DNA of 64,000 nucleotides from Macrolepiota albuminosa (taxonomy: Eukaryota > Basidiomycota > Agaricomycetes > Agaricales > Agaricaceae), in contig JAMWFC010000113.1 in the NCBI GenBank assembly GCA_027475525.1, positions 434,001 through 498,000 on the forward strand, given 5' to 3'. A model generated the notes under the pieces. The model saw nothing but the letters and a program-made list of their open reading frames with translations. It was not told the origin of the DNA and made no database searches. Position numbers and translations under genes: made by a program. This document shows, one piece after another, positions 1 through 10,804 of this stretch; the stretch's first letter is position 1; the number at the start of each line of letters is the position of its first letter.

Positions 1-877
1 GAGGATACCGAGAGGGATGCTGAGGGCAAGAATGACAATGAGGCTGGGCCTGTAGTCAACACCAATGCGCTGTTGGCGGTACGTGCTCTTCTGCTTTGCC
101 TTACTCCCTCTATCGCCGCTAACCCTTATCAGAGCAGCCCTAGTGGTAATTGGTGCATAGTCCTCGTGTTTTCTTTTTCAGTTGCACTAACCTTTTTGTT
201 GCCAGGTCCCCTACTCCTTCGCTTCCCATCGTCATGAATATCCCTCCCACCAAAGATGTTGTGATGTCTGTCGCTGGTGCTACCCCTGCTCCTTCTCACA
301 GCCTTTCTTCTTTCCCCAGTACTTGCGAGTCTTCCAGTGCACCTGAGTCTGAAGGGACCTTAGTGGCTCAGGGTGAGCACTGTTACTGCTGGAGGTACCT
401 GCCTTCTTATGGCATTCACCTTTCTTCCACTAGGGCCATGTCCCCAGGTAACGAGCACCATGAATGGACTCCTTGTGCTCCTGTAACCATTTGAGTAAGT
501 CTGCATTTATTAGTTGGTTCATCTTTTCTCTGACTTCTACTAAGTTCGATCCCTTCTGGACTCCTCCCCCTGCCATGCACGTTTCTGGTGACACCTACCC
601 TTGGCTTGGGGATGAGTTTTCTTATCCCGTCACTCCCCTTTGTCCTGCCGCCAATCTCCACCAACAACTTCACCATGTTGAGGATGCAACTGACATCATC
701 AGTAGCAAATTTGCCATCCTATGACCTCGTGTCTCCACCTTAGCGCACCATGAGCTTTTCCTGCTTGAGCTTCATGATGACATCACTGATGTGCTTGAGT
801 GGCAAGCGAGTAACGCCATTCAGGACAGGGACTTGCTTCCTTTGGGTGATCCCGCTCCCTCCAAATCTGATGCGTAG
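1..877 (+). pseudogene. 3' half of the antisense accessory gene of Gy1-a
   Basis: This is the end of a plus-strand gene lying opposite to the gag-pol of the surrounding element. The first ~80 bases encode an acidic stretch, followed by a plausible intron (GTACGT donor near 79, GCTAAC branch, CAG acceptor near 138). The last exon, about 740-877, encodes a tail that matches the tail of the homologous gene in Gy1-d (63,060-63,372). Both contain a leucine-rich helix, then LEWQASNAIQ here against LDWQSANNI there, and both end in a Pro/Ser-rich tail (TAG here at 875-877). The zinc-cluster exon known from the other copies is not visible here and would lie off-window. The product is probably nuclear or nucleic-acid binding by analogy; its function is not known. 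In-frame stops and frame breaks mark it as decayed. Confidence 0.55.
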
Positions 878-2770
878 TTGCTGGCCCATAGCGCTCCGAA
901 CTTTGTGGACTTTGTAAACTTTTGATACATAGTTTTGTGATAGCCATATTAAAATAAACACTCCCCTCCCCTTTGTTCCGAAATTGTCAGTTTATAAGTA
1001 ATCAAATACAAAGTAAGAAAAAAAAAGGGAAACACTCAGTAAATTATCATAGCATAGAAAACCCCTTTGCCAGCACAACCCAATAGCCAATATCGCACCA
1101 GCCTAGGAATAAATAGGTATTGTCTGTAGAAAAATAAGTCAATTCATGCAAGAAGTTCAATGTGTAAGAAATAGAGTGCCACTAATCACTTGTGGTTATT
1201 TGGTGATGGTGGGTATAAGCACCAGATCTTGAAGGTTAACTTCCTCTTTGTGCAACCTAAAAATGAGTTATGAGTTAAGCGCATCCTATTGGTTTGTGTC
1301 TGCATCAGGGTCCAAGCCCCTTGAGAAGTGCCTTCCCATGCTGTCACTAGTTGAAACACTGCCCGAGTCCTATAAATTGCCCATGCCTCGACAGCATCTC
1401 ATCAGTCTTCACGATGGAAAGCCCAACCGGCATCGTGTGGTCTCTCTGCTGTGATCGTGCTCATGTCATGATTGATCTCCCCACTTTCCTGGAATGCACT
1501 ACCTCCTTTTTCCACCACTACCCGGCAGTCGGCATGCCCAGACTGACCAACAGAGTCATTGAGTTAGGTTGCCGCTCCCAGCTACTTTGTGTGGCTTGTG
1601 AGATTTGGAATGACGACTTGCCATTGACCCGTTTTGGTATGGAGAAGAACTGGAGTTAGATTTTTCAGGTGCGCTATTGCCTTTTTTGCCCTCCTTCTCT
1701 TCTGATAGTCGCCAAATAAAGCAAATCACGACCAAGGAAACAAAAAAGTGTCTTGAGTTGCTGCTGGAGGAGAGTCACTATCTGGTTTGTCGCCTTACTA
1801 CCTTGTTTTCTTCCTTCTAACGCATCACCTCGCTAGGCGCCCTGCTTGTCTACTGGTGGCCAGCTTTTTTGCAGTCCTGCTGAAGGCTGGAGGCCTCCCA
1901 GGCCTCTCCTTTTGCCTGGTTCTTGATGCTCGTCTGTCTCCCATGTCATTTATGTAAGTCGGCTCCTTCTTTTCTGAACTTCTCCTCCTCCTTGATGAGC
2001 CCGAATGTCTTTACCATCCCATTATCCTAGATTGGTTGGAGCAGTTTCTTGCTCTAATGCCTACTGGTGGCTTTCCGCACAAGAACAGCAACACCATGAC
2101 CCTGGTATGCAGGTACCAAATTCTTCTTGCTGCTTCTGAAGAGTGGATGGTCACCATATGCCTCCCCTTAGCACGAGTCATGAGTAATGCTTATGCATTG
2201 TGTAGGAGCCAGTTATGGGTACCACTTTGAGTCTGGCCAACCTACTCCGTGAAACAGGTAGCTTGGTTAGTTCTTATCTTTTCCTAACCTGAGGTTGTTA
2301 ACTCCATGCTGTCTCTAAGAGTCTCTCCTGGCTCCCCCTTCCTCCTCTCATCAACCTTGACACATGTAGAGCCATATTCAAACGCATGGCCTTTCCTTTC
2401 CCATTATTTGAGTCCCACCCAGATGGGGATGGGTGGTACTCATCCCCCAACCTCTCTGCCACTCCTCTGGGTGCTGCTTGTGCTCCTTGCCCAGGTGCTC
2501 CTCCTGCGCCTCCTCCTAGTGTTCCCGTTCCTCCAATACCATCTGCTAACGCGCCATCTCCAGGTGCTCCTCCCACCTGCAGGTGACCTAAAGATCAAGT
2601 CAAAGGTCCATGTCGACGGTTTTCCTCTTTAGGGTAGCTCAATTAGTTGTAGTCATAGTCAGATCACTAGTTCATCATGTATTAGTACTACTCGTTTATT
2701 TATTCTTCTCTGGTTGTCGGGTTGCCTAAGTCTGATCAAGGGGGGTGCTAACAGTTAGCGCCTTGCGTTT
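878..2770. other. Unassigned stretch between antisense gene and integrase of Gy1-a
   Basis: The first part (to about 1,440) corresponds to the region after the antisense gene in Gy1-d: the block AAACACTCAGTAA occurs at about 1,030 and again at about 63,597. The rest has only short open frames. One (2,386-2,586) is Pro/Ala-rich. At 2,738-2,757 a G-rich run is followed by TGCTAACAGTTAGC, which contains a perfect GCTAAC/GTTAGC palindrome and resembles a polypurine tract plus LTR start of a plus-strand element. The conserved C-terminal end of the Gy1 polyprotein (seen at 63,797-64,000) is missing here, so something has inserted or replaced it. I recognise no gene. Confidence 0.4.
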
Positions 2771-2832
2771 TGTAGGAGTTTATTGCTCCTCATCTTCATC
2801 TGGACTAAGGTGCCAGCTGTAAAGTTGTAGTC

Positions 2833-3762
2833 TCAGATGGTAGTGCTATGCTTGTTCTCAAATCGCAATGCGGCCTGTTGTCTAGCTTGAAATACCACCT
2901 TGTGTAAGCGCTCAAGATCCTCCATGCATCGTTGTAAGTCAATAGCGCGTCTAGCAATAAAATTGGTAGAAGACAGTATTGAGTTAGGCGGGGGTTTTAA
3001 GTACATCGCCTCCACAATGTCTGCTGGGAGCAGGGGGTGGGTGCCAGTCACTGCGTAGTAAGGAGAACAGCCCATCCTCTTCTGTACAGTAACCCGTTTA
3101 GACCAAAAGACCGAATAAGTCGCTTCACTCCAGCGACTTTTGTTGCCGTCTACCGCCTTGGATAGCACCTGTCATACATCAAAATGTGGCCTTTCCACTA
3201 TACCATTAGCACGTTTGTTGTATCCTGAGACTTGAATATGCTGTATATTGTATTTCTTCACGAGGTAGGTAAGCACCTTAACTATTGGTGCTCCATTGTC
3301 TGTAACAATCTCGTGAAGGGCTCCCCATCTGCAAATAACATCTTTGAAGAGCCACTTAGCTATAGCGTCGGTATTTTCTTGCTGGAGCATACAGAACTCT
3401 GGCCAATGTACCAAGGAACACCTTCTTTGGATAATGTACTTGTAGCGCCCCGACTTGGGCATGTGCATAGTGTCGATATATATCTTTCTGAACAATGGTG
3501 CTGGTGTCACTACTGTTGGGGGAATAAGAACTTGGTGCATCTGCTGGATTTGGCAGAGATGACAAGTGCAAATATACCATGCGATATCGGTGCTAACTTG
3601 AGGCCACCAAAAACGTTCCAATAGATTTGCCCACGTCGCGTAGAGTTCTTGATGTCCCAAGTTGTCATGCATAGCGCGCAGAATCCTGATTTGGCCATCT
3701 GGTTTGATTACCAATTTGTGAGTGCCAGCCCGATTTTGTTGCCAAAGCCGATTCCCAACCAT
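2833..3762 (-). pseudogene. pol: Gy1-a integrase (3' end of pol), broken
   Basis: Retroviral-type integrase that would insert the cDNA into the host genome. From the 3,762 end it shows the H2C2 zinc-binding domain (HDNLGH near residue 33, then CTCHLC), followed by the DDE core: Asp in IYIDTMHM, Asp in VTDNG and Glu in GIVERPH. A second frame (2,833-3,168) continues with the C-terminal part. The two are separated by a stop/frameshift near 3,170. No chromodomain follows, which fits the Gy1 lineage. The normal C-terminal motif of this lineage (preserved in Gy1-d at the right window edge) is absent, so the gene is truncated at about 2,780. Confidence 0.85.
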
Positions 3763-4074
3763 AAAGAAAGTTGTCGCATATCAAATGAAGGTGGCATATT
3801 CCGTATCTGTAAGGTCTGATGGTCAGTGCAAATCCTGTAGCCACTTCCTAACCTGATCAACTTGTTGGTCTTCTGACTTAGCCTTGGTGCTACGAGGTAC
3901 CACCAAATATGGGAGGTTGCAACTATCTTCCTGTAAGGGTCTGGATTCCTTGACTATCTTTAGATCATTAGATGGCTTAGTGACGTTATAGATACTGGCC
4001 ATGTAAAAAGTCAATGGAGCCTGATACGGTTTAGGTTGATACAAGATGATAGGGTGTAGCCATGTCGAGATAGG

Positions 4075-4735
4075 TCAATCTTTGCGAAGGGCCAAAATAG
4101 GCAATTGAATAATATGTACAAAACTGTGTAGCCGGTCAATCCAGTCGTCAAATACGTCATTGTTGCTTTCGTCTAGCGCCTTGTCTTCTGGCTGCCTAGG
4201 TCGTCTAGATAGTCCATCAGGTCTATGAAACGCACTCTTGACGTGCACAAGCTTGAAGTGGAACATTAGTATTGCTACTACCCAGCGATTCATGCTAGCC
4301 AAAGGTTGAATGTCTGGATTCTGGAGCGTTCCTTTGATGTATTGTGTGTTGACTTTGACAATCAGGTTTTGAACCCCAATAAGATACATGCGTAGCACCT
4401 GAAATGATCAAAACAAGCCATATAACTCCAGCTTGGGCTGACTATAGCGCAATTCTCTGTCGTTAAGGGTAATCAATCCGAAGCAATTGTAGCATCTGAT
4501 TTTTCGATTCGCACCATCACATTGACATAAAAAGAAGCTGACCGCAATGTAGGAGGTGTCAACGGCAAGTATAATGGGATCAGAAGTAGTATAGTCAATG
4601 GGTACCAATGGCTTTGCTTCCTGCAGCGCCTTCACTAAATCCTTTTGGGCATTAATTTGGAAGTAGTATAGTCAATGGGTACCAATGGCTTTGCTTCCTG
4701 CAGCGCCTTCACTAAATCCTTTTGGGCATTAATTT
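4075..4735 (-). pseudogene. pol: Gy1-a RNase H domain and connection region
   Basis: This part of the polyprotein would degrade the RNA strand of the RNA:DNA hybrid. It begins with the motif AVDTSYIAVSFFLCQC, continues to the conserved SQPKLELYGLF, and then to a C-terminal part (4,075-4,398) ending in the region around FHRPDGLSRRP. The domain directly follows RT. It is split by a 77-bp tandem duplication at 4,583-4,736, which repeats the segment coding VPIDYTTS and shifts the frame; I regard that duplication as an assembly artefact. A further stop/frameshift lies near 4,400. Confidence 0.8.
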
Positions 4736-4736
4736 G
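4583..4736. repeat. 77-bp tandem duplication 1
   Basis: Two adjacent copies with a period of exactly 77 bp, in the RNase H/RT junction of Gy1-a. It shifts the pol frame. Interpreted as an untrimmed assembly overlap. Confidence 0.95.
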
Positions 4737-5831
4737 GTCGGGTCCAAATTTGAAGGGGACCCCAGAATGAGTTAAGCAATTAAGTGCATGCACCTGATGT
4801 GAAAAATGGTGTATGAACATGTGCAGCACGCCTACCATGCCTAGAAATGCGCAAACTTCTGAGAGGTTATGGCAGACTCCCCACTTCTCCAGAAGCGCTA
4901 ATCGGCTCTCCTCAGGGATCCTGCCCTCTGGCATGCAAACATCCCCTAAAATTTTAAATTGCGGTGTGCAAAGAACCAACTTCTGTCCTGAGAATGTTCT
5001 GCCACAATACTTCATGTGCTGGAGCATCCGGTTAACCAATTGGAAGAAGTCCCATAGCACCATGCAGATATTGGGATTTTTCAGATGCACTTCAGGCTTG
5101 CCATTTACAAGATGCCAATCTTTTGGGCCCTTAATGCCTACATTGTCGATAAAACTAAGCACATGGTGGGGTATCTTGGGTTGTAGAATAAACATAATGT
5201 CGTCATGGAATATGGGTACCGAATTTGTCCATCCCATGGGAAGTGTAACCAGACGTAGCACCCTGAATGGCGTTTGAAATGTCGTCAAGTCGCAAGAGGA
5301 AGGGTGAATTAAGTGCTCGTCATAGCCAACATACAGATCCAGGGTAGTGCCACATATTCTTCCCACAAAAGACTCAGCAACATGATTGGAGAAGGGCGGT
5401 ACTCCTGAATGGCGAATTGTGACTTTGTTTAGCGGTTCCAAACTGTGAACTATATGTAGCTTCCCATTTTTCTTTAGTACACAAAACCATCGCAACCTAT
5501 AGGCCAAATTGGAAGGCTCATAAACTCCTGCCGCTATCTTGGAGTGAATGATTTGGCAAACTTTGGCTTCAATGCCCAGCAGTATAGGTCAGTTATTCTC
5601 AGTCCAAGGTACATGAGATATTGTCAGTATAACCACTGGTGGAAAGAAGTTAGTTCTAAGTTTACCATGTTCTGGATCCTCCCAAGCAAACACTTTGTTT
5701 TGTTTTCGCATAATGTTGATTAATACATCTAGTTCCGCCATCGATAGAAAGCCTGTATCATGGGTGCTAAGGAATAGCACCCATTGTTCTTCCATAAATC
5801 GTCCAGTAGGCTTGAAAGGTGGCAGATTCAA
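4736..5831 (-). pseudogene. pol: Gy1-a reverse transcriptase
   Basis: Reverse transcriptase domain of a Gypsy element. The N-terminal part (5,589-5,831) contains KVFAWEDPEHGKL, typical of the segment before the fingers. The main frame (to 5,507) contains RWFCVLKKNGKLHIVHSLEP, then LYVGYDE with the first catalytic Asp, RLVTLPMGWTNSVPIFHDD, and the active-site strand FIDNVGIKGP. In this lineage the catalytic box is normally F/Y-I-DD. Here the second Asp reads Asn (AAT, a G-to-A change from GAT), so the enzyme would be dead even if the frame were open. A TGA stop near 5,590 separates the two parts. Gag and pol appear to be one frame in this family. Confidence 0.85.
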
Positions 5832-5954
5832 ATTAAGTTTGGGAAGGGTTACTAACAGGTCACCAATGATCTTTCTTTTGATGCAAAATTCTTCAGGTAC
5901 AACGCTCGCTACCGGTTTTGTTTTAAGCGCTACTGGCTTGTATTTCTTTTTAAC

Positions 5955-6293
5955 CTAAACTCCTTTGCACTTAGGGGTACTGTTGTTAGCAAACATATTA
6001 TAAATAGAACTTTGGTTTCTAGCAAAACCGGATATCAAAGGTTCTTTAGAATCAGGTGTAGAAACAAAATAAGTGTCTGTCGAAAGATTTTCAGTAATAT
6101 TGGATGTGGTGAGATATAAGTAGGATAAAGCTTCACTAGTAAGTGATGTAGAAGTGTTCAAAATTTCATGGGCTAAAGGGGTATGTGACATAAGGGTTAC
6201 TTGCCCAGTCCAATGATTATAGTCTAAGATAAGTACTTCATCTCCATGATCCTCATCACTCATCTCCTTGATGGTGCTGGAAAACACTTGCAA
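5955..6293 (-). pseudogene. pol: Gy1-a linker between protease and RT
   Basis: An open frame of about 112 codons lying between the protease (ends about 6,440) and the RT N-terminus (5,831). It contains no motif I recognise apart from a lysine-rich end (CKGV followed by KKK). The same linker, including the GVQIKKK end, occurs in Gy1-c at about 58,640-59,098, which confirms it is part of the element. The link to the protease crosses stops near 6,300-6,430. Confidence 0.7.
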
Positions 6294-6439
6294 GGCTTGT
6301 TGCTAACATAAGGTGGCTTTCTTGGTCCTGGCTTCTGGAACCTTCCTTTAGGAAATGTCGGTACTGTTCTCCTGACCCCAGAATTAGAATCACTAATAGT
6401 TAGCGTCGTTTCATCTTCGGACGTTGTCTTGACTACTGA

Positions 6440-7402
6440 TCAAGCTAGCATGTCGAAGGGCCTTCCCAATAGTAAGTCGTATGCTGGTGATCTAAGTATG
6501 TGAATTTGCAGATAGAATGTAAGGTCGCCAATAGCACATGGCATGTTCTGGGCCATTTCCAAGGATTGATCAATCGTGCCGTTAGCGCTCTGCATGTTAA
6601 GAACTATTGTTGGGTCATAAATGATGCCCAGCTTGTTAGCAACATCAGCAGCCATTGAAATAATTTGTGATCTGCTGTCCACAATAGACTCTATTTCGCT
6701 TTTCCCATCAACTGTCAGCATAATTGAGCAAATCATGTGAGAGTCTTGGGCTACAGTCAGGATGGCAGGATTGTCGCTAGATCTTAGCGATTTGAGGTAA
6801 GTTTTGACTGGGTCAACAGACGTAGCTTCCTTGGGTGGTGCGGCCTCTTCCTTGATTTCCAGTGCTACCATCTTGGTTATGTATGTGAATCCAGGCAGCA
6901 CGTCATTGCATTCATCCACCGTCGTTACATTGTTAGCTACATTTTGTTGAGGGGTAACTGTGGTATGCATTTGGTTCCTGACATCTGGTGCCACACTGCA
7001 TAACTCTCCTACTGATAGCGTAACCTGACTTTGCATGATGCAATCAAATACTACCTTAGACTTCTCCAGATCATATATAGGCGCTGTGGGTTGATATCCC
7101 CCTGTAGGTTTATCTGGCACTCCAAAGTTGCGATTAAGGGATGGGGCGTAGTTGCCCCCGAGGCCAGCGTAAGGGTGCAGCGGTGGCTCCGTAATGGCCG
7201 GCGCTTTGGTTGCTTTGGGTATTTTGTCGCTAGCGCTAGAGGTTGAGGCTTTTGCTGGGGCAGGGCCTGTCATCACGCCCAATGGTCTATAATCTTTTAA
7301 AGGCTGCTTGCTCTTTTTGATCTCTACCCCATCAAAGACCTGATTCTTTAGCGACTTCAGCTCCTTCTCTAGCATCTCGATTCTCTCCTCGTGGGACAGC
7401 AT
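6440..7402 (-). pseudogene. pol: Gy1-a pol N-terminus and aspartic protease
   Basis: A 320-codon frame starting with a short coiled-coil-like segment (EERIEMLEKELKSLKNQVF), a Pro/Ala-rich linker, and a retropepsin-like domain. The domain includes IVDSRSQIISMA, then LNMQSANGT and LLLGRPFDMLA. The family motif is DSGSQ, intact in Gy1-c at 58,285, so the Gly-to-Arg change here inactivates the flap-side catalytic loop. The frame follows gag in the same reading frame after a single TGA (7,406-7,408). The homologous position in Gy1-c is a Cys codon, which suggests that gag-pol was one open frame and that the TGA is a mutation. Confidence 0.85.
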
Positions 7403-7405
7403 AGG

Positions 7406-8689
7406 TCAGTCACTGATAGTGTTTAGCTGGAGTACTTTGTGAATTAGAGCTTGTTGAGAAGTTGCCTCTGCTTCTGTTGTTGCCATGCTATTCAAGTTGC
7501 CTGTTGCTAAGTTCCCAGGGTTCCGACGGTGCCACTCATCAATGCATCCCTGGAATGTCTTCTGCTCAGAATAAAGGGGAATGTTAGCGCCTGAAGGTAA
7601 GACTAGTTTCCCATCCATCCCACAGCACACCTTCCCTTGTCGCAAATACTGTTCAAGGATAGTGCATCTACCCCTGGTCATGGTATGTCCTGCCTCACCA
7701 CAGAAATGGCAAAGTCCTGTTTGTACGTTGTTTCTAGGTGCCAAGAGACTAGTCAAGATCAAAGTTTCCAGTTTATTCATGACATTAGCAACTGCGTTGT
7801 TAACGGCATTTTCCAAATCCTCCTTCTTGATGTACCTGTTACGGTCATTGGCAGCGCTAGGTGCTGGTGACTGTAGCTTGGGTGCCATTCCTCCATGGTC
7901 TGTGCCAGGTTGCTGTAAAGGTATATCTGTATCCATGCCCTTTAATACCCACTTTCCTGTCTCAAAGACCTTTTCTATGTCATAGGGTTCCTCGGGATGA
8001 TGGTCGTGCATAATGATTTCCAAGCGTTGCGCAATCTTAGTCCATAACGAGGTCAGGAATCCTTGCTGAAACAAACGGCGCTCCTCATTCCCATATAACT
8101 TCCCATTTTGGACCAGCCACTTCTTGCTATCTGCTGGAAATCTTGATAATAAGTTGATAACACTCCTAGAGTATAGATCCCTGCCACAAAGGTGTCCTGT
8201 ACTAGCTTCTGGATTTCCATTACCATATAACATGTAGCTTCTTCAGCACCAGGATATAAATGAATGATAGCCTTCTTCCATTCATTATAGATAAAAGGCC
8301 TTGGCACTGCGTCACTGGTAAGCCCTTGGAACTCCTTCAACCCTGTCCATGATTTGGCTGTATTGTATGAGACGTATCTGGCAGCGTATTCCTTCATCTG
8401 TGTACTATCAGTCACACAACAGTCGTGTAGCAAATACTCCAACTCTTTGAAATACTGCGTTAGTTCACGGGGCTTAGTTTCATCCCATTTTAGCGACAAG
8501 AAGTGGTTTCTGTGGCATGCGCTGATTGTTTGGCTGATCCATACCGGTAGGTGTGTTTGTCGAAGTAGGAAGGGTGGTGGTGCTCGTGTTACTTAGCGTC
8601 GATGTCGTAGGTACAGGCTCAGTTGGCTCTGAGTCACTAGGTTCTGGCGATAATAACCTAAATAACTCTTCTAGAGGAGTAAGCGGCAT
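7406..8689 (-). pseudogene. gag: Gy1-a gag, two frameshifts
   Basis: Nucleocapsid/capsid protein of the element. The N-terminal frame (8,480-8,689) is Ser/Thr/Pro-rich; the capsid-like region (8,053-8,499) contains ELTQYFKELEYLL; the C-terminal frame (7,406-8,233) contains a zinc knuckle CHFCGEAGHTMTRGRC and the tail IDEWHRRNPGNLATGN. The knuckle spacing CX2CX4HX6C is looser than the usual CX2CX4HX4C, and Gy1-c has the same unusual HTMT arrangement, so this is a family trait or shared decay. Two frameshifts (near 8,490 and 8,230) separate the three frames. Confidence 0.85.
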
Positions 8690-8930
8690 ATGGTTTTTGC
8701 CTGCTAAGTACTCAAATGGTTGGGAAAAAGGGAAAAAGCTTTTGGCTAGGCTGTCTGGGGCGGCCTCAAGCTCCTAATCCAAAGTCTGTCTTGGTAGCAC
8801 ACCTGGTAAGTGTGGTGAATTGGTAGTGCTTGGTTCAAACACGCTCTCCAACAGGAGGCAGCGCTGTTGCTGGGCTCGAGTTTCTGGCAGAATTCTGTCT
8901 CAAAAGAACCCCTTGCAGTAGGCTCCAAAA

Positions 8931-9998
8931 TGATGATGCCAACTGTGGTTGGGTGCACTGGACATATACACAGTACAACACCGTCTCCAGTGCTTGGCAT
9001 GCGTAGTTGTGAGGAGTCCTGACAGGGTCCTGGTGTGCTTGAGTGGAGGTGATAAAACAATGTGCTAAATTATAGTGCTTTGGGGGCTACCTGGCAGATG
9101 GTAAGTGTCGTAGCTTAAACAAAGATATTGAAGAAAAGACAAGTAGTGCAGCGTATTGTGCCCGTAGGTGGCACTGTAAACAATGAAGACGAGATAGACA
9201 AGGCTAGCACCTGACTTAGTGATGAAGTCAAAGGAAGCTAGCATGATTTGAACGCTAAGTGTAACTGTGTGCTCAAGAGGTTACGATTCGTTGTTATATA
9301 CATGTAAAGTAGCTATTTTATATACTATGCACTACCATGTTTGCCAAGATAAAAGTCCATCTGCGGCGCTACCTCCTAGCACCTTTCCTTGTGGTTTCCT
9401 CTAATAACAACCTGTCAATGGCAACCTTTTGCACATGGATGACGGCGACCAACGGCGTTATGACCCATGGCAACCAGCGATGACTCTATATTGACTTAGA
9501 ATTGTACGAGTCTGCTCACTTTTACTATAACTCTGATTGGCCAGGCTGTTCTGGGGTATGGTCAGAAAATCCTCAACAGACGCCGTGAGCGCTAATGTCA
9601 GCGCTACTCATTGTATCAGTTCCTGACAGGTCCAGATGTTGGATTTAAGTATATCCAGTGCCGCTGTCATTGATCCTTTTAGACTTCTGATTGAAGTGCC
9701 TCGTCAAATGGCAGCGCCTGTTGCTGGCTCCTTTTGGAAGTGATCAGGGTTTAGTTAGAGTCCTCTCCTGCCATTGTGTTAGCACTATACATTCTGAGCC
9801 TTTGTCTTTGGGATAGGTGAATGGAGTGTGCTGAAGGCCTGGTAGCCAGTGGTTAGGGTAAATGGCTAAATCATGTAGTAGATTGCCAGAGCTAGGGCTG
9901 CTATATATTCCCAACTGGTTGCTAGAGTCTTCAGTATGTCAAGTGTTGGTTGGCCTATAATGTCCCTTGATGCACTCAGTCCGAGTAGAAGCCTATCA
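8931..9998 (-). repeat. 5' LTR of Gy1-a (1,068 bp)
   Basis: On the minus strand it starts TGATAGGCTTC at 9,998 and ends GGCATCATCA at 8,931. The whole unit is repeated, in plus orientation, at 44,036-45,180. Its length is exactly 1,068 bp, equal to the other copy after removing that copy's 77-bp duplication. A TATA-like TATATAAAA lies near 9,315 on the minus strand. The internal region begins TTTTGGAGCC, which I could not assign to a tRNA primer. Confidence 0.9.
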
Positions 9999-10006
9999 AC
10001 GTGTGA

Positions 10007-10762
10007 TCATGCCATGTCTGGTGCAATAGGAGAAGCCAGTGGTTCATGCAGACTAGAAGGGTAATTCTCAAGTTGAGGGGATTGCATACATTCATTGAGA
10101 GAAGGAGGTTGCAAGGACAGAGCCAGTGCATTGTCAAGAGGAAGATGTGAACCCAATGCAACAGATGGATTGGCCATGATGCTGGGGCAGGATTGGGGTA
10201 GCAGTCCATGCTGTATAGTTTGCTTCCACAAATGATGCACATTGGAATCTGATCCAATTTAATAATGTAGTCCATGGTTGGCATAAAACCAACACTGTTT
10301 GTCCTCTTCCTTGGCCAGGAGCACCCAAAGGCAATGCACATCTTCATCTGTAGGTGTCCTCCAACCATCTCACTCAGGGATGGCTGCTGGTTCCCCATAT
10401 ATGTGCATATGCCAATGCCGTTCATTGTCCACATGAATGAACTGAGGCATGGCTGTACTTGGTTGGAAAAATTGACATTCAAGATATACCACACCATAAG
10501 TGTAGGTGTGGTCAACCCACTCCACTAGAATCCAGTTGTGAAGCATCACTCACAGAACATCATCCTCAGTAATGGCACCAGCTGCATTATCAGGGTAGAT
10601 TGGCACCATAATAGACACTGCAGTCCATGAGGCAGGAACAAATAGTTCATTGAAGTGAGCCAGGTTAAACTCCTGAACTGTCTTGCAATACAGTCCTGGC
10701 TTAGCAAGCACAAGGGCCATTTGACGGGCAAAGGAGAACCATGCCTTGCCCTGCAGCAACAA
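10007..10762 (-). pseudogene. Gy2-a accessory protein, C-terminal part
   Basis: Continuation of the accessory protein. The first frame (10,550-10,762) contains GKAWFSFARQMALVLAKP and ends in EDDVL. After a stop the reading continues through a Trp-rich region (10,240-10,500, for example CQFFQPSTAMPQFIH in the third frame) to a Ser/Pro/Leu-rich tail ending about 10,007. The first segment aligns loosely with Gy2-b at about 20,200-20,400: a Phe-Gly, a helix, then an FA..LA.V pattern and a Gly-Leu-Tyr. I recognise no family. It lies immediately upstream of the Gy1-a LTR, which probably truncates it. Confidence 0.5.
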
Positions 10763-10804
10763 GGATCTGGTTAATGCATGACCAAATATGGTCCTTCAAT
10801 GCAT

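Larger units (their letters stand above)
1..9998 (-). mobile_element. Gy1-a: Ty3/Gypsy retrotransposon without chromodomain, 3' LTR off-window
   Basis: Read on the minus strand the order is 5' LTR (8,931-9,998), gag, protease, RT, RNase H, integrase, then a 3' region holding a plus-strand (antisense) gene that runs to the left window edge. The 3' LTR must lie before position 1. The same order (integrase C-terminus, antisense gene, polypurine tract, LTR) is seen in Gy1-d at the right edge, which supports treating 1-877 as part of this element. All coding parts carry frameshifts and stops, so the copy is not autonomous. Roughly 878-2,770 is not explained by the family structure and may be a later insertion. 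Confidence 0.75.
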
